This document shows, one piece after another, positions 33,953 to 42,240 of a stretch of DNA of 64,000 bases (positions are counted from its first letter, which is position 1; each line of letters starts with the position of its first letter). The position numbers and the translations under genes were made by a program. The notes beneath the pieces are model-generated. The model ran no database searches. It was given only the letters and a program-made list of their open reading frames with translations, and was not told where the DNA came from. This stretch comes from Aliishimia ponticola (GTDB lineage: Bacteria; Pseudomonadota; Alphaproteobacteria; Rhodobacterales; Rhodobacteraceae): assembly GCF_004803475.1 (NCBI RefSeq), contig NZ_SRKY01000005.1, positions 248,001-312,000 on the forward strand, read 5' to 3'.

Positions 33953-35895
33953 TCCTTGCGATCCGAGAAGTAGTCGTCGGTCGTGCGGGGCCGCGGGCGT
34001 TCTTTCCCGGCGAATGGATTGTCGTCCGAATGAAATTGCGCATTCACACGGCAATCATCGCACATCTGGATCATCCGAAGGCGGGCCGGGTCCGAGAACA
34101 TGGAATGGCCGGTTAGTTTCTCTGTAATGCGGTCAATCGCCGATTTAGAGCCGAAAAGCGCGCCGCATTCGACACAGGCAAAGGGCTCTTCCTCGTTCAG
34201 AACCTCTTGGCGCAGCGCAGCTTCGGTCAGGTCCAGGCGGGGCGCATAGGTGATCGCATCCTCCGGGCAGACCGACGCGCATAGACCGCATTGCAGGCAG
34301 GCGTCTTCCTGAAAACGCAGCTGCGGCTTGTCAGGATTGTCACCAAGCGCACCGGCCGGGCAAAGCGAAACGCAGGACAGGCATAAGGTGCAGGCGTCGG
34401 TGTCTACCAGAACCGCGCCATAGGGCGCGCCCTCGGGCAGCGGCAGGGTGTCGGTATCCGGATGGAGCGCGCGGGCGGCTTGCCGGGTGATCTGGCGACG
34501 GGTGCCCATCGGGCGCACGGGGGTCGAAACCGGGGCCGGGGGCGCGGCATCGAACAGGGATTGCGACAGGAGGTCCGGGTCAGTCAGGTCGGCAAAGCTG
34601 ACCCTGCCTTCGCCGCCAATGGCTTGGGCAAGGGCGATCTGTGCCTGCACCGCGGCCCGGTCGGTGGAAGGGCCGGGCACAAGCGTGACATCGGCGAACC
34701 CTGCGGCAAGTGCGGCGACGATCTCGGCATGGCCGAACGCACCCAGAGCGGCGATTTCCAACGGGATCACATCGGCGGGCAGGCCGCTGCCATAGCGGGC
34801 TGCAAGGCGGATCATTTCTGCCCCGAAACTGTCATGGACCAGAAGGCGCGGCGCGGTGCCGCCCGCGTCGAGATAGGCCTTGGCAAGGGTCTGCACCCGG
34901 CGGAAGGTCAGGCCGACCGGCGGCGCGTCGTAACTGACCGCGCCCGAAGGACAGGCCGCCGAACAGGCACCGCACCCGGCGCAGATCATCGGATCGATCT
35001 GGACAACGTCGCCGTTCGGCACGATCGCCCCAGTCGGACACAGGTCGAGACAGCGGGTACAGCCGGTTTGTTCCGCGCGGGAATGGGCGCATAGCGTCGG
35101 CTCTACCCGGACATAAAGCGGCTTTTCGAAGGTGCCGACCATATGCGACGCCTCGCGGACCGCCCTGGCGACAGAAGGCGCGTGGCTGGGATCGGCGCGC
35201 AGATAGCCTTCGCGCTTTTCCGGCGCAGGAAAGAGCGGTTGCTCCCCCCTCAGGTCAAGGATGATGTCGCATTCGGATTTGCCGCCATCGCGCGGGTCCG
35301 TGAAGGTCAGCGCGCCGCGCCCGCCGGGTTGGACGGTCTGCAAGGCGTCGATAACCACGCTGAAACCGCCGAACGCGCCCTGTGCGCGGCGGAGTTTGCC
35401 CAGAACCACGTCGAATGCGCGCGTGTCTGGCACATCGGCGGCATCGGACAGCAGGACGGTAACGCCCAGATAATCCTTGAGATCCTCAGCCGCAGCCAAG
35501 GCCACGTCGGCGGGGCCAAGGATCAGACACAGCCCTTCGGAGAGGACGTCGATGCTTTTGCCGGGCTCTGCGGGCAATTGCGCCTCGGCCACGAGGGCGG
35601 ACATTTTGGGTAGTGTCGGGCGTTGGTCCTGCGTCCAACCGGCCCGATCGCGCAGGTCAAGCAGTGGCGGTGCGGGATGGCCCAGATCGCCTGCCAGATC
35701 TTCGAAAACCCGCGCTTCCTGTGTGCAGCAGAAAATTGTGTCACCGGCTGCAACGGCCTTGGCCGCGACGTCGATCTGGCGGGTACATAGTGCCTCGCAG
35801 GGGGGCGGGACGTCCAATCCGGTGGTGTGGGCCAAGCTTTCGGTGTCGATCGTCTGCGTGCCTAAACAAGTGCATGTTATCAACGTCTTGGTCAT
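33946..35895 (-). CDS. Polyferredoxin (four 4Fe-4S motifs) of the FDH locus
   Basis: 649 residues, cytosolic. Two ferredoxin pairs are visible: CTRCLDLCP and CAGCGACSAACP near residues 275-320, then CTLCLSCVSLCP and CLQCGLCASVCP near 505-560. A C-terminal CVECG ... CDDC set could bind zinc or another cluster. The N-terminal third (about 1-260) is Cys-containing (CTCLG, CEALC, CC) with a Rossmann-like segment and unknown role. Proteins of this type sit beside DUF3305/DUF3306 and formate dehydrogenase genes in proteobacteria; a part in FDH maturation or electron delivery is inferred. Divergent from the DUF3305 gene. Confidence 0.88.
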   Translation of the reverse strand: MTKTLITCTCLGTQTIDTESLAHTTGLDVPPPCEALCTRQIDVAAKAVAAGDTIFCCTQEARVFEDLAGDLGHPAPPLLDLRDRAGWTQDQRPTLPKMSALVAEAQLPAEPGKSIDVLSEGLCLILGPADVALAAAEDLKDYLGVTVLLSDAADVPDTRAFDVVLGKLRRAQGAFGGFSVVIDALQTVQPGGRGALTFTDPRDGGKSECDIILDLRGEQPLFPAPEKREGYLRADPSHAPSVARAVREASHMVGTFEKPLYVRVEPTLCAHSRAEQTGCTRCLDLCPTGAIVPNGDVVQIDPMICAGCGACSAACPSGAVSYDAPPVGLTFRRVQTLAKAYLDAGGTAPRLLVHDSFGAEMIRLAARYGSGLPADVIPLEIAALGAFGHAEIVAALAAGFADVTLVPGPSTDRAAVQAQIALAQAIGGEGRVSFADLTDPDLLSQSLFDAAPPAPVSTPVRPMGTRRQITRQAARALHPDTDTLPLPEGAPYGAVLVDTDACTLCLSCVSLCPAGALGDNPDKPQLRFQEDACLQCGLCASVCPEDAITYAPRLDLTEAALRQEVLNEEEPFACVECGALFGSKSAIDRITEKLTGHSMFSDPARLRMIQMCDDCRVNAQFHSDDNPFAGKERPRPRTTDDYFSDRKDH

Positions 35896-35960
35896 GGATT
35901 TCCTGTCCTCTCCGCGGGCGTTTCCGGACGTCTCTGACCGGTTGCGCGGGGGCTAGCTAG

Positions 35961-35995
35961 CCACAAAGGCGACGGGGCGGCAATCGCTTTTGTGG
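35961..35995. repeat. 12-base-pair hairpin in the polyferredoxin leader
   Basis: CCACAAAGGCGA and TCGCTTTTGTGG pair over 12 positions (one G-U on the plus strand) around an 11-base loop. It would lie in the 5' leader of the minus-strand polyferredoxin transcript, about 65 bases before its ATG. Confidence 0.5.
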
Positions 35996-36092
35996 CGCGG
36001 TGCGTGGCTGCGGCTGACCCGGTGCAGCCGGTTGAGTGCCGAGTGATTCGCTTGCTGCGGCGCGGCAGGGATTCCGAGTGTTTTTGTAGGGT

Positions 36093-36107
36093 TGGACAAT
36101 TCGTCCA
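36093..36107. promoter_or_regulatory. Candidate FDH-operon operator
   Basis: TGGACAATTCGTCCA, arms of five bases with a five-base spacer, between the divergent polyferredoxin and DUF3305 genes. A 12/15 match occurs before tupB. Binding protein unknown; the NtrC-like regulator at the end of the locus is one possibility. Confidence 0.4.
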
Positions 36108-36240
36108 GCAGCGTGTCGGGGAGTCGATTGGTTCGGCCAAATTGACCGCCGTTGTACGGTTTCCGCGCATTCTACACAGAAAAGAGTTCTCGTCGGCGCG
36201 TTCTCGCATACTATTGTATTCAAGGGAGAAAGGTTTCTGG

Positions 36241-36804
36241 ATGATCCACAATCCGAAGGCGTATCGTGCTGTTCCGGTAGGCGTCGTGTTGCGACGTGTG
36301 CCCGGCGTGACGCGTTGGCGAAAGTGGAGTTGGTCCGCCAGTGCGGTTCTTCCCGGTGCCGCCCCGGCGCAATGGCGCGAATTGCGCCGCGAAGGCGACG
36401 CGGTGGAGTACCACGCGGATACCGTACAGCTTGAACTTCATGGCGCGGAGGCGGAGGCGTATCAGCACGGGCTCGGCTCGAAGGTGCCCAGTGTCTATGT
36501 GGTGATGCGCGAAAGCGGAGGGGAACATCCGCTGGAAATCGTGCTGGTCACGGCGTCGCCCTATGAGGCGCAGGACTACACCGATAGCGGCGAGGAAATC
36601 GTCGAAAAGGTGCCCATGCCGGCGCAGCTTCGCGGCTTGATCGAGGATTTCGTAGCGGAATTTTACCAAGAGGAAGCTTTTGTTAAGCGCAAGCGTGACA
36701 AGAAGCGCGTGGATCTGGTGCAGGATGGCGTCGGTGATCCGCGGATTGGCAAGGCTGCGGATATCTATGCCTCTCCCGCGCAACTAAGGAGACGTGTCCA
36801 TTGA
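36241..36804 (+). CDS. DUF3305 domain protein of the FDH locus
   Basis: 187 residues from the ATG at 36241, preceded by GAAAGG; the frame extends upstream but into the regulatory region. Conserved core YRAVPVGVVLRRVPGVTRW followed by WRKWSWSASAVLPGA, and the typical EAEAYQHGL ... PSVYVVMR. The DUF3305 family is found almost only beside formate dehydrogenase genes, usually followed by DUF3306 as here (TTGA overlap). Cytosolic; the C-terminus is Lys/Arg-rich. Likely an assembly factor; biochemical role unknown. First gene of the FDH operon. Confidence 0.9.
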   Translation: MIHNPKAYRAVPVGVVLRRVPGVTRWRKWSWSASAVLPGAAPAQWRELRREGDAVEYHADTVQLELHGAEAEAYQHGLGSKVPSVYVVMRESGGEHPLEIVLVTASPYEAQDYTDSGEEIVEKVPMPAQLRGLIEDFVAEFYQEEAFVKRKRDKKRVDLVQDGVGDPRIGKAADIYASPAQLRRRVH

Positions 36805-37445
36805 GCCGCGATTTCTGGACTCGGCGCCGTCAGGCGGTGTCTGCCGAAGAGCAGGCGGAGGTCGAAGCCCTCGCGGCAGAATTGCGTGCCGAGGAAGAGG
36901 CGGATCTGGATGCGCGCAGCGATGAGGTTCTGCTGGCCGAGCATGATCTGCCCGAGCCGGAATTGCTTGAATCCCCGGATGCCGTGCGCGAGTTTTTGAC
37001 CAAGGAGCTTCCGCAACGGCTCAAGACCCGTGCACTGCGGCGCTTGTGGCGGCTCAATCCCACCTTGGCCAATCTGGACGGTCTGGTGGATTATGGCGAG
37101 GATTTCACCGACAGCGCCACCGTGGTCGAGAATTTGCAAACGGCCTATCAGGTGGGCAAGGGGATGATGGCTCATGTGCAGGCCCAGCTGGAAGCGGCGG
37201 CGGAGCCTGCCCCGGTTGAATCTGCGGCAGAGCCCGAGTCCGACCTTGCCCTGGTCGAAGGTGAAGAGGACGTAACCGAAGAGCGTCCCGAGGATGCGCT
37301 GGCCCAGGTTGATCCAGCACAAGACGCGGAGGGTGACGTCGCGCGGTCCAGCCCGGCCCCTGCGCCGGTTTTCGCAGACATGTCCGATGTCCCCGCAGAC
37401 CAACCGGCGCCCCGTCGCCGCATGACATTCGAATTCGAGGTTTGA
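36801..37445 (+). CDS. DUF3306 domain protein of the FDH locus
   Basis: 214 residues from a TTG start at 36801, behind AAGGAG and overlapping the DUF3305 stop. Starts MSRDFWTRRRQAV, followed by an acidic, Ala-rich helical stretch, then the conserved core FLTKELPQRLKTRALRRLWR and NPTLANLDGLVDYGEDFTD. The C-terminal third is acidic, Pro/Ala/Glu-rich and probably disordered. DUF3306 nearly always follows DUF3305 next to formate dehydrogenase. No enzymatic motif. Function unknown, probably assembly. Confidence 0.9.
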   Translation: MSRDFWTRRRQAVSAEEQAEVEALAAELRAEEEADLDARSDEVLLAEHDLPEPELLESPDAVREFLTKELPQRLKTRALRRLWRLNPTLANLDGLVDYGEDFTDSATVVENLQTAYQVGKGMMAHVQAQLEAAAEPAPVESAAEPESDLALVEGEEDVTEERPEDALAQVDPAQDAEGDVARSSPAPAPVFADMSDVPADQPAPRRRMTFEFEV

Positions 37446-37449
37446 GCGT

Positions 37450-38064
37450 ATGAACGAAGACGCCACCATGACTGCCCCAGCCGTGAGTGAAGAGGATCGG
37501 CTGCGCGCCGACCTTTACAACTTTCTGGGTTTGATCCTGTCGCGGCCCCCCGATGACATGGTGCTGGACCAGACACGCGGGCTGAGCGGTGATGACAGCC
37601 CCATGGGCGAGGCGATTTCGGCCTTGGCGAAAGTGGCGCAACTGTCCAAGCCGCGCAGTGTGGAAAGTGAATACAACAAGCTGTTCATCGGTCTTGGGCG
37701 CGGTGAATTGCTGCCCTATGCCAGTTATTACCTGACCGGGTTTCTGAACGAAAAACCGTTGGCCAGTTTGCGTCGGGACATGGGGGCCGAAGGATTGGCG
37801 CGGGCTGAAAACGTGTTCGAGCCGGAAGACAACATCGCCAGCCTGATGGAAATGATGGGCGCTTTGATCGTCGGCCGCTTTGGTGCGCCGGCGGATCTGG
37901 CCCGTCAAAAGACGTTCTTCAACCGGCATATCGGTCCTTGGGCGGGGCATTTCTTTACCGATCTGGAAGCGGCGAAGAACTCTGTCTTTTACGCGCCGGT
38001 CGGTGCCGTTGGTCGCATCTTCATGGAGATCGAGGCCGAGGCGTTCCGTTTGGGCGCAGAGTGA
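37450..38064 (+). CDS. TorD/DmsD-family molybdoenzyme chaperone
   Basis: 204 residues, all-helical, with the family motif PYASYYLTGFLNEKPLASLR near residues 90-110 and a C-terminal HIGPWAGHFFTDLEAAKNSVFY. TorD-type chaperones bind the Tat leader of an apo-molybdoenzyme, protect it, and delay export until the cofactor is inserted. The obvious client is the Tat-leader FDH alpha subunit encoded just downstream. Sits four bases behind the DUF3306 stop, so cotranscribed. Confidence 0.92.
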   Translation: MNEDATMTAPAVSEEDRLRADLYNFLGLILSRPPDDMVLDQTRGLSGDDSPMGEAISALAKVAQLSKPRSVESEYNKLFIGLGRGELLPYASYYLTGFLNEKPLASLRRDMGAEGLARAENVFEPEDNIASLMEMMGALIVGRFGAPADLARQKTFFNRHIGPWAGHFFTDLEAAKNSVFYAPVGAVGRIFMEIEAEAFRLGAE

Positions 38065-38146
38065 CATTCACCGGCTGCGCCCTTGCGGTGCAGTCATCCA
38101 CGCGGCGGGCGACCGGCGCATAACGAAGGAAAGAAGGAGGCGCTTC

Positions 38147-38332
38147 ATGTCGAAATCTGATGACACAAGCCGCCGTGATTTTCTGAAACTGGCCGGGACC
38201 GCTGCCCCTGTAGCGGCTGTGGCCGTGGCCTCAGGGGCGCGCGAAGCCGAAGCGGCAGAGCCGGACCTGTCCCGCGACAAGATGCAAGATACGCTGCACA
38301 CGCGGGCCTATTACGACAGCGCCCGGTTCTAA
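38147..38332 (+). CDS. Formate dehydrogenase region Tat-leader mini-protein
   Basis: 61 residues from the ATG at 38147 with AAGGAGG upstream. Twin-arginine signal TSRRDFLKLAGTAAPVAAVA, cleavage region GAREAEA, and a mature part of only about 25 residues (EPDLSRDKMQDTLHTRAYYD). A family of such short Tat proteins is known beside FDH genes. Mature part is too small for a cofactor, so a role as a small FDH subunit or as a chaperone decoy is plausible. Between the TorD and alpha-subunit genes. Confidence 0.9.
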   Translation: MSKSDDTSRRDFLKLAGTAAPVAAVAVASGAREAEAAEPDLSRDKMQDTLHTRAYYDSARF

Positions 38333-38450
38333 GCCGGACATGTCATTGCGAGCCTTGGCGACTGGTTGCGTGACGCCCGACAGTCAAGGATCATGAATAT
38401 AGCCAAGCTAGCAAGGGCGGTGCCGCTCGTGCGAGCAAGGAGGGAAAAAC

Positions 38451-41400
38451 ATGCTTAGGAAAAAGACCAACGGGGTTGCGCGACGCCCCCAGCGGACTTC
38501 GATCCTGTCCGAGGCGGCAAACACCTCGGTTGACCGACGCGCGTTCCTGCGCGGATCGGGTCTGGCCATCGGCGGTCTGGCGGCAATTGCCGGAACCGGT
38601 GGCACGGTGGCCCCTGCAAACGCGGCCACAGCGGCGGCGACAGGTGCTGTCGAGTTGAAGAAATCCGTATGCACGCACTGTTCTGTCGGGTGTACCGTCA
38701 TCGCAGAAGTGCAGGACGGTGTCTGGACCGGGCAAGAGCCGGGCTGGGACAGCCCGTTCAACCTTGGTTCCCACTGCGCGAAAGGCGCATCGGTGCGCGA
38801 GCACGCTCATGGTGAACGTCGCCTGAAATACCCGATGAAGAAAGAGGGTGGTGAGTGGAAGCGCATCAGCTGGGAACAAGCCATCGACGAAGTCGGCAAT
38901 GGCATGATGTCGATCCGCGACGAAAGCGGCCCTGACAGCGTCTATTGGCTTGGTTCGGCCAAGCATAACAACGAACAAGCCTATCTGTTCCGCAAGTTCG
39001 CCGCCTATTGGGGCACGAACAACGTGGATCACCAGGCGCGGATTTGCCATTCGACCACGGTTGCGGGCGTTGCGAATACATGGGGCTACGGCGCCATGAC
39101 CAACAGCTACAACGACATTCACAAGTCGAAGGCGATCTTCATCATCGGCGGCAACCCGGCAGAGGCGCACCCTGTCTCGCTGTTGCACGTTTTGCGCGCG
39201 AAAGAGCAGAACAACGCGCCGCTGATCGTGTGTGACCCGCGCTTTACCCGCACGGCGGCCCACGCGGATGAATATGTCCGCTTCCGCCCCGGCACCGATG
39301 TGGCGCTGATCTGGGGTATTTTGTGGCACATCTTCGAAAACGGTTGGGAGGACAAAGAGTTCATCCGCACCCGTGTTTGGGGGATGGACCAGATTCGCGA
39401 GGAAGTCGCCAAATGGACCCCCGAAGAGGTAGAGCGCGTCACCGGCACGCCCGGTAGCCAGCTCAAGCGCGTTGCGCGGACCATGGCGAACAACCGTCCG
39501 GGCACCTTGATCTGGTGCATGGGTGGCACGCAGCACACCAATGGCAACAACAACACGCGTGCCTATTGCGTGCTTCAGCTTGCGCTGGGCAACATGGGCA
39601 CCGAAGGCGGCGGCACCAACATTTTCCGCGGCCACGACAACGTGCAAGGTGCAACCGACCTTGGCGTTCTCAGCCACACGCTGCCGGGCTATTACGGCCT
39701 GTCCGCAGGGGCATGGGCGCATTGGAGCCGTGTCTGGGGTGAAGATGCCGATTGGTTGAAAAGCCAGTTTGCCAGCACCACCGGCGCGGATGGCAAGGAA
39801 AAGTCCCTTCAGAACCTCACCGGTATTCCGGTGTCGCGCTGGATCGATGGTATCCTTGAAGATGCCGACAACATCGACCAGCCGAACAATGTTCGGGCGA
39901 TGGTCTTGTGGGGGCACGCGCCGAACTCGCAAACCCGGATGACGGAAATGAAAACGGCGATGGAAAAGCTCGACATGCTTGTCGTGATCGATCCCTATCC
40001 GACCGTTTCCGCCGTGCTGCATGATCGCACCGATGGGGTTTATCTGCTGCCGGCCTGTACGCAGTTCGAAACGCATGGCTCTGTCACCGCGTCGAACCGG
40101 TCGCTGCAGTGGCGCGAACAAGTGGTCGATCCGCTGTTCGAGTCGAAGCCCGATCACGAGATCATCGGCCTTTTCGCACAGAAGTTCGGTTTCCACGACC
40201 GTTTGTTCCGCAACATCAAGCTGGAAGATGATGGCATCACGCCAAACATCGAGGACACGACGCGCGAGTTCAATCGCGGCATGTGGACTGTCGGCTATAC
40301 CGGGCAAAGCCCGGAGCGGATCAAGCTGCACATGGCAAACCAGCACACCTTCGACCGCACGACGCTTCAGGCAGTGGGCGGCCCGGCGGATGGCGATTAC
40401 TACGGTCTGCCCTGGCCCTGCTGGGGAACGCCGGAGATGAACCATCCCGGTACGCCGAACCTGTATGACCTGTCGAAACCGGTCTCTGAAGGCGGGCTGC
40501 CTTTCCGGGCGCGCTTCGGCGTTGAACGGAATGGCGACAACCTGCTGGCGGAAGGCGTCTATTCGGCGGGCTCGGATATTCAGGACGGATATCCCGAGTT
40601 CACCTATCAGATGCTGGTCGATCTTGGCTGGGATGGCGAACTGACGGATGAAGAGCGTCGTTCCATCGCCATGGTCGCGGGGATCGATATCTCGGAAGAA
40701 GGCACCCATCAGGGTCTGTCGTCCAGCAACGGAGCGCAGGGCGCCGATGAGGAGGTGGGCGAACAGTCCATGTCGCCATTCCCGTCCGACTTCAATGCGA
40801 AGGCCTCTGGCGTCAACTGGAAGACCGACCTGTCAGGCGGTATCCAGCGGGTTGCGATTGCGCATGAATGTGCGCCCTTTGGCAATGCCAAGGCACGGGC
40901 CGTGGTATGGACCTTCCCGGATCCGGTGCCGCTGCACCGCGAGCCGCTCTATACCAACCGCCGTGATCTGGTTGAGGACTATCCGACCTATGACGACCGG
41001 AAGTTCTATCGTCTGCCGACGATGTATGCCTCGATCCAGAAGAACGACTTCAGCAAGGATTACCCGATTATCCTGACCTCTGGTCGTCTTGTGGAATACG
41101 AGGGTGGCGGCGACGAAACCCGATCGAACCCGTGGCTTGCAGAATTGCAGCAGGACATGTTCGTCGAAATGAACCCGCGTGACGCCAATAACCTTGGTGT
41201 GCGGGACGGCGCGCAAGTCTGGGTCGAAGGGCCGGAAGGGGGCAAGGTCAAGGTTATGGCCATGGTCACCAACCGGGTGGGCGAGGGCGTGGCCTTCATG
41301 CCCTTCCACTTCGGTGGCCACTATCAGGGTGAGGATCTACGGTCCAAATACCCGGATGGGGCCGACCCCTATGTGCTGGGTGAATCGACCAACACCGCCC

Positions 41401-41474
41401 AAACCTATGGCTATGACTCGGTAACGCAGATGCAGGAGACCAAAGCGACTCTCTGCAAGATCTGGGCCGCGTAA
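38451..41474 (+). CDS. fdhA: Formate dehydrogenase alpha (catalytic) subunit, Cys type
   Basis: 1007-residue molybdo- or tungstopterin enzyme oxidising formate to CO2 in the periplasm. Tat signal with R29-R30 (VDRRAFLRGSGLAIGGLAAI). N-terminal [4Fe-4S] ligands C74, C77, C81 and C109 (VCTHCSVGC ... GSHCAKGA). The metal ligand is Cys199 followed by the conserved catalytic His200 (ARICHSTTVAGVANTWGYG), so no selenocysteine is used. The C-terminal cofactor-binding domain runs from about 870 (PIILTSGRLVEYEGGG). AAGGAGGG precedes the ATG. Followed at 14 bases by the beta subunit. Tungsten rather than molybdenum is possible given tupABC. Confidence 0.96.
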   Translation: MLRKKTNGVARRPQRTSILSEAANTSVDRRAFLRGSGLAIGGLAAIAGTGGTVAPANAATAAATGAVELKKSVCTHCSVGCTVIAEVQDGVWTGQEPGWDSPFNLGSHCAKGASVREHAHGERRLKYPMKKEGGEWKRISWEQAIDEVGNGMMSIRDESGPDSVYWLGSAKHNNEQAYLFRKFAAYWGTNNVDHQARICHSTTVAGVANTWGYGAMTNSYNDIHKSKAIFIIGGNPAEAHPVSLLHVLRAKEQNNAPLIVCDPRFTRTAAHADEYVRFRPGTDVALIWGILWHIFENGWEDKEFIRTRVWGMDQIREEVAKWTPEEVERVTGTPGSQLKRVARTMANNRPGTLIWCMGGTQHTNGNNNTRAYCVLQLALGNMGTEGGGTNIFRGHDNVQGATDLGVLSHTLPGYYGLSAGAWAHWSRVWGEDADWLKSQFASTTGADGKEKSLQNLTGIPVSRWIDGILEDADNIDQPNNVRAMVLWGHAPNSQTRMTEMKTAMEKLDMLVVIDPYPTVSAVLHDRTDGVYLLPACTQFETHGSVTASNRSLQWREQVVDPLFESKPDHEIIGLFAQKFGFHDRLFRNIKLEDDGITPNIEDTTREFNRGMWTVGYTGQSPERIKLHMANQHTFDRTTLQAVGGPADGDYYGLPWPCWGTPEMNHPGTPNLYDLSKPVSEGGLPFRARFGVERNGDNLLAEGVYSAGSDIQDGYPEFTYQMLVDLGWDGELTDEERRSIAMVAGIDISEEGTHQGLSSSNGAQGADEEVGEQSMSPFPSDFNAKASGVNWKTDLSGGIQRVAIAHECAPFGNAKARAVVWTFPDPVPLHREPLYTNRRDLVEDYPTYDDRKFYRLPTMYASIQKNDFSKDYPIILTSGRLVEYEGGGDETRSNPWLAELQQDMFVEMNPRDANNLGVRDGAQVWVEGPEGGKVKVMAMVTNRVGEGVAFMPFHFGGHYQGEDLRSKYPDGADPYVLGESTNTAQTYGYDSVTQMQETKATLCKIWAA

Positions 41475-41488
41475 GGAGGAGTAAGAGA

Positions 41489-42082
41489 ATGGCTAGAGCA
41501 AAATTTCTCTGTGACGCCGAGCGCTGCATCGAGTGCAATGCCTGTGTCACTGCGTGCAAGAACGAGCACGAGGTTCCGTGGGGGATCAACCGCCGTAGGG
41601 TGGTAACGATCCAAGACGGCGACCCCGGCGAACGCTCGATCTCTGTCGCGTGTATGCACTGTTCGGACGCGCCCTGTATGGCGGTGTGTCCGGTCGACTG
41701 CTTCTATCAGAACGAAGAAGGCGTGGTGCTGCACTCCAAGGATCTGTGCATCGGTTGCGGATACTGCTTCTATGCATGCCCCTTCGGCGCGCCGCAGTTC
41801 CCGCAAGCGGGCAATTTCGGATCGCGCGGCAAGATGGACAAATGCACCTTCTGCGCTGGCGGACCGGAGGAGAACCACTCCACCGCCGAGTTCGCCAAAT
41901 ACGGCCGCAACCGGATCGCCGAGGGCAAGCTGCCCATCTGCGCCGAGATGTGTTCCACCAAAGCCCTGCTGGCGGGGGATGGCGACGTGGTGTCGGCCAT
42001 CTACCGTGAGCGCGTTGTTGCCCGTGGCTTCGGCTCGGGCGCATGGGGCTGGGGCACGGCCTATGATCAGAAAGGTGGCTGA
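41489..42082 (+). CDS. fdhB: Formate dehydrogenase beta (iron-sulfur) subunit
   Basis: 197 residues with four 4Fe-4S motifs: CIECNACVTACK, CMHCSDAPCMAVCP, CIGCGYCFYACPFGAPQ and a split fourth set (CTFCAGG ... ICAEMC). Passes electrons from the alpha subunit to the membrane cytochrome b. Unlike E. coli FdnH it has no C-terminal membrane helix. Ends 158 bases before the gamma gene, a gap filled with four tandem hairpins. Confidence 0.96.
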   Translation: MARAKFLCDAERCIECNACVTACKNEHEVPWGINRRRVVTIQDGDPGERSISVACMHCSDAPCMAVCPVDCFYQNEEGVVLHSKDLCIGCGYCFYACPFGAPQFPQAGNFGSRGKMDKCTFCAGGPEENHSTAEFAKYGRNRIAEGKLPICAEMCSTKALLAGDGDVVSAIYRERVVARGFGSGAWGWGTAYDQKGG

Positions 42083-42099
42083 TTGCCGTGACTGATAGC

Positions 42100-42128
42100 C
42101 GGGCGCGCGGAACTTTTCCGCGCGCCCG
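42100..42128 (+). repeat. fdhB-fdhC intergenic hairpin 1
   Basis: CGGGCGCGCGGAA, loop CTT, TTCCGCGCGCCCG: a perfect 13-base stem beginning 17 bases after the fdhB stop. The strongest of four consecutive hairpins. Followed by CACC rather than a T-run. Confidence 0.85.
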
Positions 42129-42140
42129 CACCTCCGGTGG

Positions 42141-42164
42141 CGGAATTTTCATTGGAAAATTCCG
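42141..42164 (+). repeat. fdhB-fdhC intergenic hairpin 2
   Basis: CGGAATTTTC, loop ATTG, GAAAATTCCG: a perfect 10-base stem. Its GGAA/TTCC base recurs in the neighbouring hairpins. Confidence 0.85.
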
Positions 42165-42167
42165 GGC

Positions 42168-42188
42168 CGGAAACTTTCAGAGTTTCCG
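42168..42188 (+). repeat. fdhB-fdhC intergenic hairpin 3
   Basis: CGGAAACT, loop TTCAG, AGTTTCCG: a perfect 8-base stem, three bases after hairpin 2. Confidence 0.8.
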
Positions 42189-42191
42189 TGT

Positions 42192-42212
42192 CATTTTCCG
42201 TGTCGGAAAATG
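42192..42212 (+). repeat. fdhB-fdhC intergenic hairpin 4
   Basis: CATTTTCCG, loop TGT, CGGAAAATG: a perfect 9-base stem, 28 bases before the fdhC ATG. TTTCCGTGTC occurs twice in direct orientation across hairpins 3 and 4. Confidence 0.8.
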
Positions 42213-42240
42213 GCCGCATCAATTGAGACTGAGGATAGCC

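Larger units (their letters stand above)
35896..36240. other. 345-base divergent regulatory region before the FDH operon
   Basis: No convincing gene: the open frame on the minus strand is Arg/Pro-rich and lacks family features. Contains a 12-base perfect palindrome GGCTAGCTAGCC (35951-35962), a long hairpin (35961-35995), a smaller CGGCTG/CAGCCG hairpin (about 36012-36031), and the 15-base palindrome TGGAC-N5-GTCCA (36093-36107). TACTAT near 36209 is a possible -10 for the DUF3305 direction, without a clear -35. Confidence 0.5.

Noticed and set aside
38391-40709. 772-codon frame antisense to the FDH alpha gene
   Set aside because: Shadow of a catalytic subunit with all cofactor ligands on the plus strand.
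42100-42212. Hairpin array considered as a CRISPR array or REP insertion
   Set aside because: Units differ in length and sequence and have no constant spacer; each is an independent stem, so it is neither CRISPR nor a simple REP copy.
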